From NCBI GenBank assembly GCA_051859505.1, contig JBHYFN010000013.1:1-64000 (forward strand): a stretch of 64,000 nt of DNA. Reading direction: 5' to 3'. The translations under genes were made by a program, and so were the position numbers. Positions 1 to 7,153 of the stretch are shown here, one piece after another. This DNA is from JAFIEN01 sp051859505. Its GTDB lineage: Bacteria; Pseudomonadota; Alphaproteobacteria; Rhodobacterales; Rhodobacteraceae. The number at the start of each line of letters is the position of its first letter. Within the stretch, counting starts at the first letter, position 1. The notes beneath the pieces were generated by a model. It worked only from the letters and a program-made list of their open reading frames with translations. It did no database searches and had not been told where the DNA came from.

Positions 1-114
1 CCAGACGGAACCGTGCCGCAGGGCAGCGAAAAGCGACGACGGGCTGAAGCCCCACTTGACCCGGCGAAGCCCGGCGCCGGGGGCGCCGGGGGGGGGCCGG
101 TGGCACCGGGGGGC
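1..114. other. Non-coding left edge with GC-rich inverted repeats
   Basis: No supported gene lies here; the stretch is immediately 3' of the minus-strand DUF5333-like gene. Bases 61-114 are almost pure G and C and contain overlapping inverted repeats such as GGCGCC-GGG-GGCGCC, which look like a degenerate intergenic hairpin or terminator. No clear T-run follows on the minus strand, so a terminator call is not made. Confidence 0.4.
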
Positions 115-525
115 CTAGCGCAGCAGGCGGCCGATCTGGCTGTGGTTCGCCATTTCCTGCCGCCCCACATCACAATAGGTATCGGCCTGACCGACCACCG
201 CCCCCATATCCGCCAGCCGCGCCCGGGCGATCGCCTCGAGCCGGGCCTTTTCGGATCGGTCGCGGGTGAAGGCGTCGATCTCTTCGGGGGAATAGCCCAG
301 CGACTGGGCATGGGCCTTGAGGCTGTTGAGATAGATCAGCCCCTCGACCATCCGCGGCTCGATACTGGGGCAGACCCGGCTCACCTCATAGGCGATGGCG
401 GTGTTGATCAACCCTTCGGTGATCCGGCTGACCTGGCCCAGCGGCTGGTTCGCGGTCGTCGTTCCCGCGAAGATGGTGAAGCCCAGGATCAGGGCAAGCG
501 TCTGAACGGCGTATCGGGTACTCAT
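115..525 (-). CDS. Secreted DUF5333-like protein
   Basis: This 136-residue protein has an N-terminal signal peptide (hydrophobic residues about 8-25) and is presumably periplasmic. Two cysteines (in RVCPSIEP and DTYCDVG) could form a disulfide. The length and the EGLINTAIAYEV and CPSIEPRMVEGL signatures fit DUF5333, a Rhodobacterales-specific family that I recall next to nuo genes; I cannot confirm this by search. The ATG is preceded by AGGAG at good spacing. It is the last of five minus-strand genes after nuoF and would precede nuoG if the operon continues past the left edge. Its function is unknown; a periplasmic accessory role near complex I is inference only. Confidence 0.75.
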   Translation of the reverse strand: MSTRYAVQTLALILGFTIFAGTTTANQPLGQVSRITEGLINTAIAYEVSRVCPSIEPRMVEGLIYLNSLKAHAQSLGYSPEEIDAFTRDRSEKARLEAIARARLADMGAVVGQADTYCDVGRQEMANHSQIGRLLR

Positions 526-594
526 GGGCTACTCCTGCTAGGGGCCGGTTCGGGCTGCTCTCCCGTCCGGCCGTATGCAAGAGATTGCCGCAGA

Positions 595-619
595 GCCCGC
601 GTTATTCAATAACGCGGGC
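595..619. repeat. Perfect palindrome, 12-bp arms
   Basis: The left arm (595-606) is GCCCGCGTTATT and the right arm (608-619) is its exact reverse complement, with one central C. It lies between two minus-strand genes. It has the GC-rich flank and AT-rich core layout of the other palindromes at 2368, 11698, 22325, 24953, 36083 and 39874. No T-run follows on the minus strand, so it is not a standard intrinsic terminator. Confidence 0.8.
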
Positions 620-687
620 CTGCCAGCCGCTAGCACGGCTGCGTGATCGGCAGGAAAGCGCCGCCCCCATTCGCGGTGGCAGCCCGG

Positions 688-1089
688 TCAGTCGCGGCAG
701 TCGGGCGTCGGGAAGACCCACTCGCGGGTGGCCTCGTCCTGCCAGTAGATATCGCCGTAAGAGCCGAAAAGCGTGCTCGGGTCCACCGCAGCGGTGCGAT
801 AGTCGGCAGCGCCGCTGCAGAAGGCCCCCAGGACATGCGCGGCAAGCAGGCCATCCTCGGTGCCCCCGACCCGGATCCCCGGGCCCGTCCGGCCGTCAGG
901 CACCAGACCCTCGTCGCCGATCGCCATGAAATAGGGCTCGTTGCCGGTCAGCCGCACGGGAAAGCTGGCGCCGTCGACCCGGACCATCGTCACCTCGGCG
1001 GTGGTCGGCGCGGCCGGGCTGTCCTGCATGCAGGCGGCCCCGAACAGAAGCAGCCCCGCGGCAGCGGCGGCCTTGATCAAATGGGTCAC
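688..1089 (-). CDS. Small lipoprotein in nuo region
   Basis: This 133-residue predicted lipoprotein has a signal peptide ending in the lipobox LLFGAAC, so Cys20 would be lipidated. A GTG start at 1089 is supported by AAAGGAA eight bases upstream. The mature part carries two further cysteines (FCSGAAD and the C-terminal PDCRD). The motif LTGNEPYFMAIGDEG weakly recalls putative lipoproteins that bind small molecules or inhibit lysozyme (MliC/COG3650-like), but I do not recognise it with certainty. It sits in a same-strand run of accessory genes after nuoF; no specific function is claimed. Confidence 0.7.
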   Translation of the reverse strand: MTHLIKAAAAAGLLLFGAACMQDSPAAPTTAEVTMVRVDGASFPVRLTGNEPYFMAIGDEGLVPDGRTGPGIRVGGTEDGLLAAHVLGAFCSGAADYRTAAVDPSTLFGSYGDIYWQDEATREWVFPTPDCRD

Positions 1090-1126
1090 GATGAATTTCC
1101 TTTCTTCAAGTTACAATGAGATGCGG

Positions 1127-1456
1127 TCACTCCACCTCGCAGGCCCCCGGAAGATACCAGACCCCCTCGTAATAGCTGGGAGGGTTCTTCCCCTCCACGG
1201 GCAGCCAGCGCTTGCCCCGGCCACACCACCCCTCGGCCGCATCGAGGGCGCGGGCCAGATCGACCTCGGTATCGCGCAACGGCGCGGCAAGCACCGCACG
1301 CACCTGCACCCCCGGAACAGCGGCCGAGAAGGGAACGCCGTGGCGCGTCATGCCGCCCCATTCCATTTCGTAATACTCGACCTCGAAGGGACCGTCGGCC
1401 CCCACACAGCCCGCCATCATGAGGCCGGTCGCGGTGGAAAGAAGAAGTCGGAACAT
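1127..1456 (-). CDS. Small lipoprotein, unknown function
   Basis: This 109-residue predicted lipoprotein has a short signal peptide and lipobox MMAGC (lipidated Cys17). GGAGGA upstream of the ATG supports the start. The mature protein is rich in aromatic and acidic residues and ends with a cysteine (GACEVE), with another in EGWCGRGK, so one disulfide is possible. It is co-directional with the lipoprotein gene at 688-1089 and close to it, suggesting one transcript. The family is not recognised. Confidence 0.65.
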   Translation of the reverse strand: MFRLLLSTATGLMMAGCVGADGPFEVEYYEMEWGGMTRHGVPFSAAVPGVQVRAVLAAPLRDTEVDLARALDAAEGWCGRGKRWLPVEGKNPPSYYEGVWYLPGACEVE

Positions 1457-1513
1457 ACACGCGTCCTCCGGTTCAGGCGCCGGTTCCGGCTCCGGGCAGC
1501 GCCCGGGGCGGCG

Positions 1514-1864
1514 TCAGTCACCTGTCAGAAAGGTCAGGATTTTCCAGAGCGCCGCAAGGAAAAACAGCGGCACGAGCAGGATCAGCACGATCCTCGTGCC
1601 GATTGTATGGGCCAGAAGGGCCTGAAACAGGTATTGCAGCGTCAGAAGGAAACAAAGGGCCGCAAGGATCCAGAGCCCGGTCTGCAGGCCCGACCATGCC
1701 GGCCCCCAGCGCCCGACGCCCAGGGCGGCGCCAAGCGCCAGGACGAAAAGCACCGCAGAGAGCCACAGAAGGCCCCGGCTTTCGGATCGGTCCTCTGCCC
1801 GCTCCTGCCGGTTGCCGAACAGAAGCGCCAGAATGGATCGCCTGTTCCCCGCCTCGTCGCTCAA
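1514..1864 (-). CDS. Small integral membrane protein
   Basis: This is a protein of about 116 residues with two or three membrane segments: residues about 34-50 (LLWLSAVLFVLALGAALG), 58-78 and 86-108. The open frame extends upstream to 1987, but that part overlaps the DUF3291 gene in another frame. I therefore place the start at the TTG at 1864, just after the upstream stop at 1893. The Shine-Dalgarno sequence there is weak, so the start is uncertain. The protein is inner-membrane and its function is not recognised. It belongs to the accessory cluster after nuoF. Confidence 0.5.
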   Translation of the reverse strand: MSDEAGNRRSILALLFGNRQERAEDRSESRGLLWLSAVLFVLALGAALGVGRWGPAWSGLQTGLWILAALCFLLTLQYLFQALLAHTIGTRIVLILLVPLFFLAALWKILTFLTGD

Positions 1865-1892
1865 ACCACACCACCCGTTACCGCCGGACGCG

Positions 1893-2345
1893 TCAGGAAA
1901 GCCTGCCCCGCGCCCAATCCCAGCCGAAAGCCTCCGGCCCATCGCCGTCGCGCTCCAAGCGTGCCAGCCGATCCAGCGCCTCGTCAAGATCGGGGCGATG
2001 CCCCTCGGCGACCGGCCACATCACGAAATGCATCCGTCCCAGAACCTCGAACCACTCATGCCGACGGTCGAGGAACTGGCGGTGCACGGTCTTGAAGACA
2101 AACCTCTCGAGGGAGGCGAGGTCTTCCCAGACGGTGAGGTTCGAGACGAAACGGGGATCGCCCTCAAGCTTGGTTTCGGTATTGCCGGTGCCGGGTTCGC
2201 CGGACCCTTCCATCATCCAGACGAAACCCGGGCTGCGCTTGCCCAGACCATTGACCCGGTCAAGCGCGGCCATGAAGGCGGCAACGCGCGGATCGCCGGG
2301 CGGGGCGACCAGTCGGCCGATGTTGAGCTGGGCCAGATGTGCCAT
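1893..2345 (-). CDS. DUF3291 family protein
   Basis: This 150-residue cytosolic protein starts MAHLAQLNIGRL, a start characteristic of DUF3291 proteins, and contains the family features GFVWM, VSNLTVWEDLASLERFVF and HEWFEVLGRMHFVMWP. The family is predicted to have a dimeric alpha-beta barrel (antibiotic monooxygenase-like) fold, but its biochemical role is unknown. The open frame extends to 2381, but that extension runs into the palindrome region; the ATG at 2345 gives the family-typical start. It lies directly downstream of nuoF on the same strand, separated by two palindromes. Confidence 0.8.
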   Translation of the reverse strand: MAHLAQLNIGRLVAPPGDPRVAAFMAALDRVNGLGKRSPGFVWMMEGSGEPGTGNTETKLEGDPRFVSNLTVWEDLASLERFVFKTVHRQFLDRRHEWFEVLGRMHFVMWPVAEGHRPDLDEALDRLARLERDGDGPEAFGWDWARGRLS

Positions 2346-2367
2346 CGCCTCCCCCCGGGGCCGGGCG

Positions 2368-2410
2368 CCGAATTTGTCCAAATTCGGCAGCGGATTCTTC
2401 CAAAATCCGC
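2368..2410. repeat. Pair of AT-core palindromes after nuoF
   Basis: The first palindrome (2368-2387) has perfect 9-bp arms CCGAATTTG / CAAATTCGG around TC. The second (2390-2410) has 7-bp arms GCGGATT / AATCCGC, extending to 10 with one mismatch. They abut the nuoF stop codon at 2411. On the minus strand no T-run follows, and the next gene starts within the same stretch. The architecture matches the other paired palindromes in this window. Confidence 0.85.
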
Positions 2411-3694
2411 CTACTCGGCGGCGATCGGGGCGCGTTTGTGCCGGATGCGGTCCTCGATCTCGTCGCGGAAATTGCGGATCAGCCCCTGGATCGGCCAGGC
2501 GGCCGCATCGCCCAGGGCGCAGATCGTATGCCCTTCGACCTGCTTGGTCACGTCAAGCAGCATGTCGATCTCTTCGACCGCCGCATCGCCCGTCACCAGC
2601 CGCTCCATCACCCGCATCATCCAGCCGGTACCCTCGCGGCAGGGCGTGCACTGGCCGCAGCTTTCGTGCTTGTAGAATTTCGACAGCCGCCAGATCGCCT
2701 TCACCATGTCCACCGACTGATCCATCACGATCACCGCCGCCGTGCCAAGGCCCGAGCGTTTCTCGCGCAGCCAGTCGAAATCCATGATCGCCTCCTCCAT
2801 CTGATCCGCCCGCAGGCAGGGCACCGAGGATCCGCCCGGGATCACCGCCTTGAGGTTCTGCCACCCGCCCCGGATGCCGCCGCAATGGCGGTCGATCAGC
2901 TCGCGGAAGGGGATCGACATCTCCTCTTCGACGACGCAGGGGTTGTTCACATGGCCCGAGATGGCAAAGAGCTTGGTGCCCGCATTGTTGGGCCGGCCGA
3001 AGCCCGCGAACCATTCCGCCCCCCGCCGCAGGATCGTCGGCACCACGGCGATCGATTCGACATTGTTCACCGTCGTCGGGCAGCCATAAAGCCCCGCCCC
3101 CGCCGGAAAGGGCGGCTTCATCCGCGGCATGCCCTTCTTGCCCTCGAGGCTTTCCAGAAGCGCCGTCTCTTCGCCGCAGATATAGGCGCCGGCGCCGTGA
3201 TGCAGGTAGATCTCGAAATCCCAGCCCGAGCCGCAGGCATTCGGCCCCACCAGCCCCGCGTCATACGCCTCGTCGATGGCGCGCTGCAGGGCCTCTTTCT
3301 CGCGGATATATTCGCCGCGGATGTAGATGTAGCAGGCATGCGCGCCCATGGCGAAGCTGGCGATCAGGCAACCCTCGACCAGCGTATGCGGATCATGGCG
3401 CATGATCTCGCGGTCCTTGCAGGTGCCGGGCTCGCTCTCGTCGGCATTGACGACAAGGTAGGACGGGCGCCCGTCGCTTTCCTTCGGCATGAAGGACCAT
3501 TTCAGCCCGGTGGGAAAGCCCGCCCCGCCGCGGCCGCGCAGGCCGCTGGCCTTCATCTCGGTCACGATCCAGTCCCGGCCCTTGGCAAGAATGTCCTTCG
3601 TGCCGTCCCAATGGCCGCGCATCTGCGCGCCCTTCAGGCTGCGGTCATGCATGCCGTAGAGATTCGTGAAGATCCGGTCCTGATCCTTGAGCAT
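2411..3694 (-). CDS. nuoF: NADH-quinone oxidoreductase subunit F
   Basis: NuoF is the NADH- and FMN-binding subunit of complex I and passes electrons from FMN through cluster N3. The 427-residue product is full length. The Rossmann-like FMN/NADH motif GRGGAGFP is at residues 54-61. The [4Fe-4S] ligands are C346, C349 and C352 (SCGQCTPC) with C392 (HTICALG). The ATG follows a GGGG-type ribosome site and lies four bases after the DUF5337 stop, so the genes are translationally close. It is the last recognised nuo subunit in this window; nuoG should lie past the left edge. Confidence 0.98.
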   Translation of the reverse strand: MLKDQDRIFTNLYGMHDRSLKGAQMRGHWDGTKDILAKGRDWIVTEMKASGLRGRGGAGFPTGLKWSFMPKESDGRPSYLVVNADESEPGTCKDREIMRHDPHTLVEGCLIASFAMGAHACYIYIRGEYIREKEALQRAIDEAYDAGLVGPNACGSGWDFEIYLHHGAGAYICGEETALLESLEGKKGMPRMKPPFPAGAGLYGCPTTVNNVESIAVVPTILRRGAEWFAGFGRPNNAGTKLFAISGHVNNPCVVEEEMSIPFRELIDRHCGGIRGGWQNLKAVIPGGSSVPCLRADQMEEAIMDFDWLREKRSGLGTAAVIVMDQSVDMVKAIWRLSKFYKHESCGQCTPCREGTGWMMRVMERLVTGDAAVEEIDMLLDVTKQVEGHTICALGDAAAWPIQGLIRNFRDEIEDRIRHKRAPIAAE

Positions 3695-3698
3695 CGGC

Positions 3699-3923
3699 TC
3701 ACCCCTTGTCGGACTGGCGCAGGCGCCAGGCTTGATATGTCACGACCAGCGCCCAGAAGAAGCCGGCCAAGGCTGCGAAATCGAACAGAAAGGCAAAGCG
3801 CGGCGGCAGGCCCATCTGCCGCCCGAGCCATTGCCCGCCAAGCCAGATCACCATCGTACCGGCGATCACCAGTGCGGCAACGCGGCTCTTGGCCGCAATC
3901 GCCCGGTCATGTGGCCCTGACAC
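3699..3923 (-). CDS. DUF5337-like small membrane protein
   Basis: This protein of about 74 residues has two transmembrane helices (about residues 14-32 and 45-65) and a basic C-terminus. The GTG at 3923 is preceded by AGAGG at seven bases and gives the length I recall for DUF5337, a Rhodobacterales family found beside nuoF; an ATG at 3950 in the same frame lacks a ribosome site. It is squeezed between the HhH-domain membrane protein and nuoF. The location suggests a link to complex I assembly or anchoring, but this is inference. Confidence 0.7.
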   Translation of the reverse strand: MSGPHDRAIAAKSRVAALVIAGTMVIWLGGQWLGRQMGLPPRFAFLFDFAALAGFFWALVVTYQAWRLRQSDKG

Positions 3924-3983
3924 TGATCCGCCTCTCTGCACGAATTGCATTCGCCTGCTTCACCCGACCCGGTTCATCCGGCC

Positions 3984-4754
3984 TCAGCCGCCCTGGCCGG
4001 CGGCCAGATCGCGGGCCTGATCCACCCAGTTGTCGCGCGACACCCGGCCCCGGAACCCTTCGAGGTTCTGGTCCATCCAGGCAATCTCGGCCGCGCCCCA
4101 GGCGGCGATCTGGTCGAAATGATAGATGCCGAGGCTGTGCAGCAGCCCTTCCAGCTTGGGGCCGACGCCGCTGATCTTCTTGAGGTCATCCGCGCCCGTC
4201 TCGCGCGGGGCGGCCAGAGCTTCGGGCTTGGTGCCCGCTTCGGCGGCAGCCGGCTCTGCGGGGGCGGCGGCGGGTTCGGCGGCGGGGGCGGCGGCGGGTT
4301 CGGCCACGGCAGGTTCGGCCGCTGGCGGCGCGACGCTTTCGGCCACCGGGGTGGCTGCGGGTTCCGCGACGGCCTCGAACACCGGCTCGGGGGCAGGCGC
4401 GGGCGCGGCGGGCGCGACGGTCGCGGCGGGCGCCACTGCGGCCGCACCCATCGGGGCGGCGGCAACGGAGGCCGCGGCATGGACGGCGGCGGCTTGAGGG
4501 GCAGACGGCGCGCGCGGCGCCTGCATGGTGGCGGCATGGCGGGCCTGTGCCTCGGCCATCGTCGGCAGCGGCCGGCAGAAGATCAGCGCAAAGCCGATCC
4601 CCAGCGCCACGGCAAGGACCGCGCCCAGAAACACCGACCCGTTCCAGCCGATCCCGCCAAGAATGCCCATCATCAATGCCGCGACCGTTCCGATCAGGAA
4701 GGCAGCAGCCCAGGAATACAAGGTGCACTGCAGGTTGCCCGTCCGCTCAGCCAT
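3984..4754 (-). CDS. Membrane protein with NuoE-like C-terminal domain
   Basis: This 256-residue protein has three parts: two transmembrane helices (about residues 12-33 and 38-60), a long Ala/Pro/Glu-rich flexible linker (about 65-185), and a compact C-terminal domain (about 190-256) beginning DDLKKISGVGPKLEGLL. The same domain closes the NuoE protein encoded next to it (residues about 303-368), with matches in FRGRV and RDxW. SGVGPKLE is a helix-hairpin-helix-type motif that also occurs at the ends of some alphaproteobacterial proteins such as L21. GGGAGGAAAA supports the ATG at 4754; a longer frame to 4799 lacks such support. The shared domain suggests a common partner, possibly membrane tethering of the peripheral arm. 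Confidence 0.8.
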   Translation of the reverse strand: MAERTGNLQCTLYSWAAAFLIGTVAALMMGILGGIGWNGSVFLGAVLAVALGIGFALIFCRPLPTMAEAQARHAATMQAPRAPSAPQAAAVHAAASVAAAPMGAAAVAPAATVAPAAPAPAPEPVFEAVAEPAATPVAESVAPPAAEPAVAEPAAAPAAEPAAAPAEPAAAEAGTKPEALAAPRETGADDLKKISGVGPKLEGLLHSLGIYHFDQIAAWGAAEIAWMDQNLEGFRGRVSRDNWVDQARDLAAGQGG

Positions 4755-4898
4755 GTCTTTTCCTCCCAATTCAGGTGTCCTGGCGCCGCGGGATTGCATG
4801 CAATGATCCGACGCCCCGGTCCCTCATAACGGATTTTGGCGGATGGAAACAGGTCTTGGATCGCGGTTGCGTGATTGACCGGCCGGCCGACATCCCGG

Positions 4899-6005
4899 CT
4901 ATGCCTTCGCGGCGGCCAGGGCCGCGGCCTGCGCGATCCAGTCATCGCGTTCGACACGGCCCCGGAACGTGCCCAGACGGCTGTTCACCCAAGCCACTTC
5001 GGACGGGCCCCAGGCGGCGATCTGATCGTAATGCCAGAAGCCCAGCTCGTGCAGCAGCGCTTCGAGCTTTGGCCCTACGCCGCTGATCTTCTTGAGATCA
5101 TCCGCCCGGCCGTCGCGCGGGGCGGCAAGGGTTTCGGGGGCGACTTCGGCCACCTCGGGCGCTTGTGCCTCGGTCGCGGCCGGGGCCTGTGCCGGTTTGG
5201 CCGCCGCAGCTTTCGAGGCGGCGGGCTTTGCGGGTTCCGTCGCCTTGGACCTGGATTCCGCCTTGGCCTTGGACTCGGCCTTCGCCTTCCCTGCGCCGTC
5301 ATGGATCCAGGGGGTGACCAACGGCACCTCGGTCCCGTCGATCCGCTTGATCGTGTCGCCGATGGTGGTGGCGAGTTCGACGCTGGCATTATACTGCGTG
5401 CGCCCGCTTTCATGATCGGTCAGCGAGGTCAGACCCTTGAGAGGCTCGGCCGCATAGCGCCCGTTCTGCGGACCCGGCACCGGCACCTCTCCGGCGGCGA
5501 ACCGGTCAAGCAGGGCGGCAAGCCCCTCGGCCGTCAGATCCTCGTAGTAATCCTTGCCGATCTGGGCCATCGGCGCATTGGCGCAGGCGCCCAGGCATTC
5601 GACCTCTTCCCACGAGAACTTGCCATCGGCCGACAGCTCATGCGCGCGCGGGGCGATGCGGTCCTTGCAGACCTGCACCAGATCCTCGGCCCCGCAGATC
5701 ATGCAGGAGAGCGTGCCGCAGATCTGCACATGAGCAATGCTGCCGACGGGCTGAAGCTGGAACATGAAATAGAAGGTCGCCACCTCGAGCGCGCGGATAT
5801 AGGCCATGCCCAGCATTTCGGCCACATGTTCGATCGCGGGGCGGGACAGCCAGCCTTCCTGTTCCTGGGCGCGCCACAGAAGCGGGATGATCGCGCTGGC
5901 CTGACGGCCTTCGGGATATTTGGCGATCTGCGCCTCGGCCCAGGCCTGATTGGCGGGGGTGAAGGCAAAGCTGTCGGGCTGTTGGCTGTGCAGGCGGCGT
6001 AGCAT
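4899..6005 (-). CDS. nuoE: NADH-quinone oxidoreductase subunit E with C-terminal extension
   Basis: NuoE is the 24-kDa subunit carrying [2Fe-2S] cluster N1a in the NADH-oxidising module. The core (residues 1 to about 175) has ligands C96 and C101 (CGTLSC) and C137 and C141 (CLGAC). An extra Cys104 follows. The protein is 368 residues, roughly twice the usual NuoE length. A Lys/Ala-rich linker (about 235-300) leads to a helix-hairpin-helix-like domain (303-368, DDLKKISGVGPKLEALL) shared with the adjacent membrane protein. Long NuoE proteins are known in Rhodobacter. The start MLRRL matches Rhodobacter NuoE as I recall it and has GGAA upstream. It precedes that membrane protein, DUF5337 and nuoF on the minus strand. 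Confidence 0.96.
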   Translation of the reverse strand: MLRRLHSQQPDSFAFTPANQAWAEAQIAKYPEGRQASAIIPLLWRAQEQEGWLSRPAIEHVAEMLGMAYIRALEVATFYFMFQLQPVGSIAHVQICGTLSCMICGAEDLVQVCKDRIAPRAHELSADGKFSWEEVECLGACANAPMAQIGKDYYEDLTAEGLAALLDRFAAGEVPVPGPQNGRYAAEPLKGLTSLTDHESGRTQYNASVELATTIGDTIKRIDGTEVPLVTPWIHDGAGKAKAESKAKAESRSKATEPAKPAASKAAAAKPAQAPAATEAQAPEVAEVAPETLAAPRDGRADDLKKISGVGPKLEALLHELGFWHYDQIAAWGPSEVAWVNSRLGTFRGRVERDDWIAQAAALAAAKA

Positions 6006-6194
6006 TCGGGTTCCGTCTCGTATGGCCGGTCAAGGGCGGGCGGCGCCGCGCCCGGGATCCCCGGATGCGGCCCCCTTTCCATGCACCGAGGCGGCGGCGA
6101 GGGCAATGGTCAAAGCTGTCACGCCCGCCAGAGGCCGCGCCTGCGCCGCCGCCCCGTTACGGTTGCGGGCCGCTTGCCGCTTGCCGATTGCCGC

Positions 6195-6506
6195 TCAGTC
6201 GAGGTTCGGCCCTGCCCGGCCACTGAAGAACAGCACATCGCAGTACGGGTTCACGACCGATATCCCGTCGTAGCGAGATGTGGCCAGCCCCTGTGCGCGC
6301 ATCGCGATAAGCGCCGCGCCGGCCCGTTCGTCCGACAGGCCCGAGGCGGCAAGAACCTCGTGCATGTTCTGGGTGTTGACGAAGCAGCCGCCCTCTTCCA
6401 TCGCCGTCAGAAGGGCCGCGACCTCTTCCTCTGTCGCGCCGTCGTCGGCCAGCGCCGCACCGGCGAAAAGTACTCCTGCGGCCATCAGGCCCAGCCTTGA
6501 GATCAT
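6195..6506 (-). CDS. Small secreted two-cysteine protein, paralogue 1
   Basis: This 103-residue protein has a signal peptide (residues 1-20, cleavage after ALA) and a mature domain starting DDGATEEEVAALL. Two cysteines (EEGGC, C41, and NPYCD) are conserved in the paralogues at 6625-6897 and, more distantly, 7153-7458. A C-terminal tail (VLFFSGRAGPNLD) is unique to this copy. GGAGGGG upstream supports the ATG. The gene and its 5' hairpin are a tandem duplicate of the next gene upstream. It is probably periplasmic; function unknown. Its place between nuoD and nuoE suggests co-expression with complex I. Confidence 0.75.
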   Translation of the reverse strand: MISRLGLMAAGVLFAGAALADDGATEEEVAALLTAMEEGGCFVNTQNMHEVLAASGLSDERAGAALIAMRAQGLATSRYDGISVVNPYCDVLFFSGRAGPNLD

Positions 6507-6530
6507 CCTGAGAACCCCCTCCGGAAAACG

Positions 6531-6563
6531 CGAAAAGACTGCGATGAATGGCCCGTCGCAGCC
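6531..6563 (-). terminator. Imperfect hairpin with T-run (duplicated)
   Basis: Read on the minus strand, GGCTGCGAC pairs imperfectly with ATCGCAGTC and is followed by TTTTCGC. It is the degenerate copy of the perfect hairpin at 6921-6954 and occupies the same position upstream of the paralogous gene. As it lies inside the nuo transcript it may attenuate or mark an RNA processing point rather than end transcription fully. Confidence 0.5.
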
Positions 6564-6624
6564 TCCTGTGACACTGCAACCCGACCTGCCGTCACGCCCG
6601 GGGGCGGCGGGGCCGGGCCTCCGT

Positions 6625-6897
6625 TCATTCGCAGGCCGGTGTCACCACCGCCACGCCGCCGTCGCGCGATGTGGCCAGCCCCTGTTCATAGATCGCACGG
6701 ATCGCCGCGCCGGCCCGATCGTCCGACAGGCCCGAGGCGGCGAGAATCTCGTTCATGTTCTCGGTCGTGACGTAGCAGCCGCCCTCTTCCATCGCCGTCA
6801 GGAGGGCCGCGACCTCTTCCTCGGTCGCGCCGTCGTCGGCCAGAGCCGCCCCGGCTAACAGCAGTCCTGCGGCCATGAGGCCCATTCTTGAAAACAT
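6625..6897 (-). CDS. Small secreted two-cysteine protein, paralogue 2
   Basis: This 90-residue protein has a signal peptide ending GAALA and mature DDGATEEEVAALLTAMEEG, nearly identical to the neighbour at 6195-6506. Cysteines C41 and the penultimate C89 (TPACE) probably form a disulfide in the periplasm. The coding part and about 70 bases of upstream sequence are repeated as a unit at 6195-6575, pointing to a fairly recent tandem duplication. A perfect hairpin with T-run (6921-6954) lies just upstream. No family name is recognised and the role is unknown; the place inside the nuo operon is the only functional hint. Confidence 0.75.
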   Translation of the reverse strand: MFSRMGLMAAGLLLAGAALADDGATEEEVAALLTAMEEGGCYVTTENMNEILAASGLSDDRAGAAIRAIYEQGLATSRDGGVAVVTPACE

Positions 6898-6920
6898 CCT
6901 GAAAATCCCGTCCTGAAAAT

Positions 6921-6954
6921 GCGAAAAGGCTGCGACGGAAACCCCGTCGCAGCC
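6921..6954 (-). terminator. Perfect 11-bp hairpin followed by TTTT
   Basis: On the minus strand GGCTGCGACGG pairs exactly with CCGTCGCAGCC around a five-base loop and is followed by TTTTCGC. This is a good rho-independent terminator or attenuator signal. It lies inside the nuo operon, between the 46-residue peptide gene and the secreted paralogue 2, so it may reduce transcription into nuoE and nuoF or set an internal 3' end. Confidence 0.7.
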
Positions 6955-7012
6955 TCATGTGACACTGCAAACCCGCTTTGGGTCAAGCCCCGGGGGGCCG
7001 GGGCGGATCGCT

Positions 7013-7153
7013 TCAGAGGATGACGTAGCCGAAAAGACCCAGCCCACCGACCACCACACCGGGCACCCCGCTGCCAGAGGCCAGCAGCGTCAGGGGCACC
7101 AGATCCTCAAGCCAGAACAGGATCGGCAACCAGACGTTGGTTACCTCGACCAT
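7013..7153 (-). CDS. 46-residue hydrophobic peptide
   Basis: This short frame runs ATG to TGA and encodes a 46-residue peptide starting MVEVTNVWLPILFWLEDLV and ending FGYVIL. Its ATG overlaps the stop codon of the upstream lipoprotein gene as TGATG, the same coupling used elsewhere in this operon. Almost the entire peptide could form one or two membrane helices, with a glycine/valine-rich second half. It is likely a small inner-membrane peptide, perhaps a complex I accessory, but no homologue is known to me. Confidence rests on the coupling, the strand and the clean hydrophobic pattern. Confidence 0.5.
   Translation of the reverse strand: MVEVTNVWLPILFWLEDLVPLTLLASGSGVPGVVVGGLGLFGYVIL

Noticed and set aside
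2368..2410. Intrinsic terminator after nuoF
   Set aside because: Two hairpins are present but no T-run follows on the minus strand; they match the dispersed palindrome family instead.
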